A DNA stretch of 64,000 nucleotides from Avena insularis (Eukaryota; Streptophyta; Magnoliopsida; Poales; Poaceae). The stretch spans positions 337,643,211 to 337,707,210 of the forward strand of contig CM042696.1 of the NCBI GenBank assembly GCA_023614405.1, given 5' to 3'. Positions 59,361 through 64,000 of this stretch are shown here, one piece after another (the first letter of the stretch is position 1; each line of letters begins with the position of its first letter). The notes under the pieces were generated by a model. The model made no database searches. It was not told where the DNA came from and saw only the letters and a program-made list of their open reading frames with translations. Made by a program: the position numbers and the translations under genes.

Positions 59361-62300
59361 ATGTCTGAGTAGCAGCGCCGCCGCTGCACTGCTTCCACAC
59401 GCACTTGCGTCGCCGCCGCCGCTGCGCACCTCCTCCGCCATGGGTCACTGTCAGTCTAGGCCGCTGCCCCCACCGCCGCTAGCGCCAGTGAGGGCAACGA
59501 ACTCGAGGTGATAGAAGAAGAGCTCGTCGTCGCCGAGCAGGAGATGGAGGAAGACGCCGCGACAGCGGATCATGTGCGTGGGCGGATCTCGGTGCCAGAT
59601 GACTGGCCGCTCTACCGCACCAGGCGCATCCCCGCAGGCGTCACCACATGCCTCGCCTCCGCCGAACTTGCCCCCTCACCCAATCCGGGTGAGTATGTGG
59701 TGTTCCTGTCGCATTTCCAGCGGGGGTTCGGTTTACCAGTTAGCGATTTTTTCCATGATTGGTTGAACACCTACGAACTCCAGCCGCACCACCTTCCTGC
59801 CAATGCTATCACATCTCTCTCTACTTTCGCCTCCACGATCGAAGGCTACGCCGGATTATGACCCACAAAGGAGCTATGGATCCGGTTCTTCGGCCTTCGT
59901 CGGAACGTAATTCCGAATGTTGATCTTGATCCGGAGGATAAACAGCTTACGCAGTTCGGCGCTGCATCCATTTCTCCCCGGAGGTTATCCGTCTTTCCCC
60001 GGGTTACCGGGCTAGACTCCTGTAAGGGATGGGCCCGGACTTTCTTTTATGTTCAGAATGAAGGCATCGAAGACCTGATCCAGCTTCGCCCCTATGCTCC
60101 GGGTCCTCCCAACCCGGAGTTGTGGGACGTTGTCCCCAAGAAGCCCACAGTCTTGGCCAACCAGGTCAACAAAAGGTTCGCGGAGCTGAAGGAGCTCGGG
60201 TTGCGCAACGAGGAAGCCATGATCACATTCGTCCGCAACCGGATCTCCCTCCTCTAGAAACGCACTCACAAAGTGTGACATATGAGCTAGGGCCGTGACC
60301 CCAACCGGACCTCGTCTTTCGAGTTGAGCAACACAGAAATCTATCGCCGGGTCAAGGCCCTCTTCACCACCCACAAGGACTTCTACTCTGAGTGGACGTG
60401 GGGAATTGAGCACTATTGCCGGGATAGGGTTCCTCCCGTGGTAAGCTTCGTGCCGCAAACTTTCTCCGAATCAGATCTTATGTCAGTCGCTGCTGTATCT
60501 TTAACTCTGTCGTCTTTTCTTTCCTTTAGCAATTCCTTCAGCAAACTATCGAGGATGGCACCGATCCCACCCTCAAATGTGCGCCTGACTGGGAGACCTC
60601 GGTCGACGAAGAACTGGATCAGGAGATGTTCATCCCAATGGCCGACGTGACCAAGCGACCCATCGGTAAACTCTCTTCCATTAGAGATTGGCCTGACGAT
60701 GAAGATGACTCGAATGTTGAGGTGATGGAAGCATTTGACACTGTCCCCCTTTCTTATGATTTTCTGGCATCAGCTAACCCCGGTGGGCAGATCCATGAGG
60801 ACCCTCCCCTTGTCGTGGGTGATCCTGTTCCGGTTGCGCCAAAGAAGAAAAGGGAAGCCGCATCCACTTCATCCTCCGGACATTCTCAGCCAGCCAAAAG
60901 GCGAAAGAAGACAAGACTGCCTCCAAGACCGCGACCAAGGCCCTAGCACGAAGGGCTCGGAAGCCCAAGGAGCCCCTGACCTCGGATGTGTAAGTCTCTT
61001 TTTCCGTCTGCCATTTACTTGTTCTTGCATTGTTATAGTTTCTTATCCGACACTATTTGATTCGGTAGGGCCGCGGTGGACGTCCCCCAGAGTGGAACTA
61101 GCATCGCTTCGCTGCTCTGACTCAGCCCTTCTCCCCCTCATGGCGACGATTCACGCCCTCTGAGCCCAATTTCGGAGGGTTCAGCGGCTGCTCCGGGTTC
61201 CACTCCACCTCGTCAAGAGGGGGGGAACCTTGAAGCGGGGGAGACTGGCCCAGCCGAGGCAGCGGCATCCACCACTTCAGCTCCGCCGCAACCAACTACT
61301 ACCGAGTCTACTTGAGCACCCCCTCCGAAGAAGAAAACAGTTCCAGCACCAGCACCAGCACCAACTTCAGCACCAGCACCAACACCAACTCCAGCAGCAA
61401 GAGCAACAGCAGCAACACCAAGCCCCTCCGCCTCGTCCGAGTCATCTCAGTCTCGGTGAGAAAGTACCCAGGCAGCTCCCAAGGGTAAATCTGCTACAAC
61501 CACTTCCTCCTCTCAGCAGCCCAAGGGCAAAAAGGTCCCTGACGCCACTGCCGTGGCAGCTCTCGCTCGTGATCCATGCTTTCCAAGAAGCCTCCAGCAC
61601 CGAAGGACACCCCTGCCGAGCCAGCTGATACACAATAACTTGTTTTGCACACCAGCCTGGCCCTTGCCCTGGTTGAGAGGAGGGAGGCGCATGCGAAGGG
61701 TTTGGTGGTGCTCCACATGCTCAGTGGCGAGCGATATCCTCCAACCTTGATCGAGTTCATGAACAACTAGAACAAGGCGGAGTTCGTCCACAATGACGAT
61801 CTCCCGGAGAAGTTCGGTCCCGGCGAGTTTTCTGCTCAAATGAACACAACCTCTAAGGCGATTAACCTTGCGGGTCGGATGATGGAGTTATGTGACTTCA
61901 CCTTTTCCTTTGCATGCTGTATATATTAGTGATATAACCATTAGTCCCCGAGCCTCCGGGGGAGTAACTTGTTACTCGGCCGGATGCTCCTTATAAAATT
62001 AACGTAGCTCTTTAATAACTTCAAATATGCACACACCTAGAGCTGGGTTAAGTTCCACTTGGCCCGGATCTTGTACACTTCGAATATGCACACACCTAGA
62101 GCCGGGTTAAGTTCCACTTGGCCCGGATCTTGTACACTTCGAATATGCACACACCTAGAGCCGGGTTAAGTTCCACTTGGCCCGGATCTTGTACACTTCG
62201 AATATGCACACACCTAGAGCACTGTTAAGTTCCACTTGGCCCGGATCTTGTACACTTCGAATATGCACACACCTAGAGCCGGGTTAAGTTCCACTTGGCC

Positions 62301-63796
62301 CGGATCTTGTACACTTCGAATATGCACACACCTAGAGCGGGGTTAAGTTCCACTTGGCCCGGATCTTGTACACTTCGAATATGCACAAGGCTTAAGCTAT
62401 ATTTTTGTACTCTTTTCAGGTGACCACCAACCGCCGGAGCGCTAAGTTTCAGCGTCTCCTGGACACTCACAAAATGCTGCTCGCAAAGCATAATGCACAT
62501 CTCGCTGAGCACGAGAAAAGGGGTAGGTTCTCTTCTTCACATTTGTTTGTTTTCCTTCATCTTTTTCTGCTGAACTAACCCATCATTCGGTTTTCGCAGC
62601 TGGGGTGGAAGCTGAGAATACCATAATGAGGAAGAAGCTTGAGCAGATCAAGGGTAAGTTGCTTTTGCGCGACCTTGCTCTGCTTTCTTTCTCCTTTACT
62701 CCTTGGCTCGGCAAACATTCATACCTCGGCTTTGCCGGGTAACAAACTATTTCAGTATCGCTGGAAGATAGTGTGCCCGTGCCTGACATGATGCTGCATT
62801 TTCTCGAACAAGGTGACAAAGATCAGCCGAGCTCAAGAAGAAAGGCGATGAGCTTGCGCTCCTCGAACCAAGGATGATGAGATTGCCAAGCTAAAGGCGA
62901 AATGAAGAAGCTGAAAGCAGCGCAATCCGAGCTTGAAAAGGCTGGCCAGACTATCTTGAAGCGCGAGTGCCTCAATCTCCAAATTGCCAAGGACCGAGAA
63001 CTTCTCTAGGAGGCCGACGTCAAGCTTGAGTCGGCAAACACTAAACTTGTGCAACTCCGCAAAAGACGTGATGACTGTACTAGGGAATTGACCCGGATCC
63101 ACAGCCATATTTTACGTAAGTTCCTTTTCCTTATCCGGCATATTTCTCCGGGTTACTTCACATGTATTTTCATTACCTGCTTCTCTTGTCTCGTTTTTAG
63201 GCAGATTTCCAGAGGGCACTGTCATTGTGAGCGTCGCTGTTGCTAATTTCCGCCGAGAGAGGGGTACTCCCGTTGCTCCTGATGGTGAAGAGATTCCCTA
63301 TGACATGGAGGACCTGTTGGTCAGCCTATCATCTCGCTTGGAAATCATCAAAAACTATGGAAAGGATCTCCTTAACGTTGCAGTCTGAATCTTCAACACG
63401 TTTTGGCCTGCGGAAGACACTCCAAAGGGGACCGCAGTTCTTGCTGAAAAGTTGATGGAAATCGAGACACAACTCGACCTCTGGAGGGAGTCCGCTGGAC
63501 GTGCCGCAGCTGAGACCGTTCTCCACTACGTACTTACGTGGTACGAGAAGATCAACCTCAACCTCTTAGCGCGCATGCGCACCGGATCCAAATGGACCAG
63601 TGACCCGGAGTGGGTAGCTCGGCGCATGGCTTGCGCCCATAGCTTCATCGAATATGCTCCCATTCATGAATGGACTGAGGGACCGAGCTTCCTGGAAGCT
63701 GCCGGTGACGAAAATGCTGAAAACGTTGAAGATGGCTCGGATGAGGACGAGGAGGGCAACGCCTCGGACATTGAAGACATCAAAGATGACGCCTGA
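59361..63796 (+). pseudogene. PF04195 'putative gypsy-type transposon' protein gene, intron-bearing, decayed
   Basis: The first exon (59361-60440) carries the PF04195 block: GEYVVFLSHFQRGFGLPVSD, ELQPHHLPANAI and later SKGWARTFF-like sequence. Introns fit GT-AG at 60441-60529 and 60990-61068, with further acceptors near 62419, 62599 and 63200. The middle exons are Pro/Ala-rich, with a PAPAPTSAPAP run at 61345-61430. A coiled-coil region lies at 62760-63110. The last exon (about 63201-63796) reads WYEKINLNLLARM and ends in an Asp/Glu-rich tail at TGA 63794. Stops interrupt it at least at 59370, 59860, 60256, 60277, 60289, 61117, 61312 and in the last exon, with a frameshift near 60910. The role of this protein in grass elements is unknown. 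It is a pseudogene. Confidence 0.75.
62026..62391 (+). repeat. 59-bp minisatellite, about six copies
   Basis: Unit AATATGCACACACCTAGAGC plus a GGGTTAAGTTCCACTTGGCC part and CGGATCTTGTACACTTCG. The copies are almost identical. It lies in a presumed intron of the PF04195-type gene and ends in a partial unit before GCACAAGG. Confidence 0.92.
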
Positions 63797-64000
63797 CTTC
63801 CTCCTCCTGCTGCTCCTTAAGTGAAAAAACTTTAAAGTTTATCAGATCGCCGGTATGCCGGGTGGAATTGTATCCAGTACACATGTGATATTTTGCTACG
63901 AAGTTTTTATGCTGGATTAACTTGGGCGTAGTCCCCGAGTTTCATTTTCTTGTTCGTCCAATCTTCTGGCTCGGTTCGTGTCTACCTTGATTCGGTTTTA
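63797..64000 (+). other. 3' flank of the PF04195-type gene
   Basis: Untranslated sequence with GTAGTCCCCGAGTTTC near 63929. No further feature before the window ends. Confidence 0.4.

Noticed and set aside
62026..62391. Regular repeats as a CRISPR array
   Set aside because: The 59-bp units are head-to-tail without unique spacers, and the DNA is eukaryotic.

Overview
This window looks like intergenic DNA from a large grass genome, most likely a Triticeae species (wheat, Aegilops, barley or rye). That call rests on remembered family features: an Angela/BARE-type Copia leader, gag-only Gypsy elements primed by tRNA-Asp, a long-LTR derivative (LARD type), a CACTA element with tandem repeats, and an intron-bearing PF04195-type transposon gene. 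I see no intact host gene, no rRNA or tRNA gene and nothing prokaryotic. Almost every long reading frame belongs to a transposable element or its decay.

Layout. 1-1284: end of a + strand Gypsy-type LTR. 1285-7000: minus-strand Gypsy debris, with an ATHILA ORF1-like pseudogene, a palindromic tandem array, a gag/retropepsin pseudogene, a tRNA-Asp primer site and an LTR. 7291-7700: degenerate LTR-type repeats. 7946-25196: a + strand Gypsy LTR split by a complete minus-strand Copia element (9163-24757, TSD AAAGA). That Copia is itself split by a minus-strand gag-only Gypsy (14075-21411, TSD ATCAC) carrying one long open ORF, giving three nesting levels with exact target-site duplications. 25197-29713: mostly anonymous sequence with a Stowaway MITE and two facing Helitron-like 3' ends.

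29714-38528: a complete minus-strand LARD-like element with 4.0-kb LTRs, only about 0.83 kb of interior, an initiator-Met primer site and TSD TAGAT. 38534-44307: anonymous sequence with GC-rich islands and an (AT)n tract, closed by a Helitron-like 3' end. 44323-56809: a + strand Copia with a nearly complete but stop-ridden gag-pol; its left LTR contains a 6.1-kb CACTA element (44762-50855) with GGTCAT-rich ends and 667-bp internal tandem repeats. 56810-57165: a fragment of a plant pathogen-related-protein gene. 57166-58785: a truncated minus-strand Gypsy gag and LTR. 59361-63796: a decayed, intron-bearing PF04195-type transposon gene with a 59-bp minisatellite in one intron.

The elements form an insertion history rather than a pathway. 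Relative ages follow from nesting: Gypsy LTR older than Angela-like Copia, which is older than gag-only Gypsy; right-hand Copia older than CACTA. Many internal stops in the right half fit C:G to T:A transitions, as expected for methylated, silenced repeats. I found no convincing new biological system. The least ordinary structures are the LARD proportions, the facing Helitron ends at one CTAG, the palindromic CTATACGGC array, the GGTCAT-rich CACTA termini and the stitched pathogen-related gene fragment.
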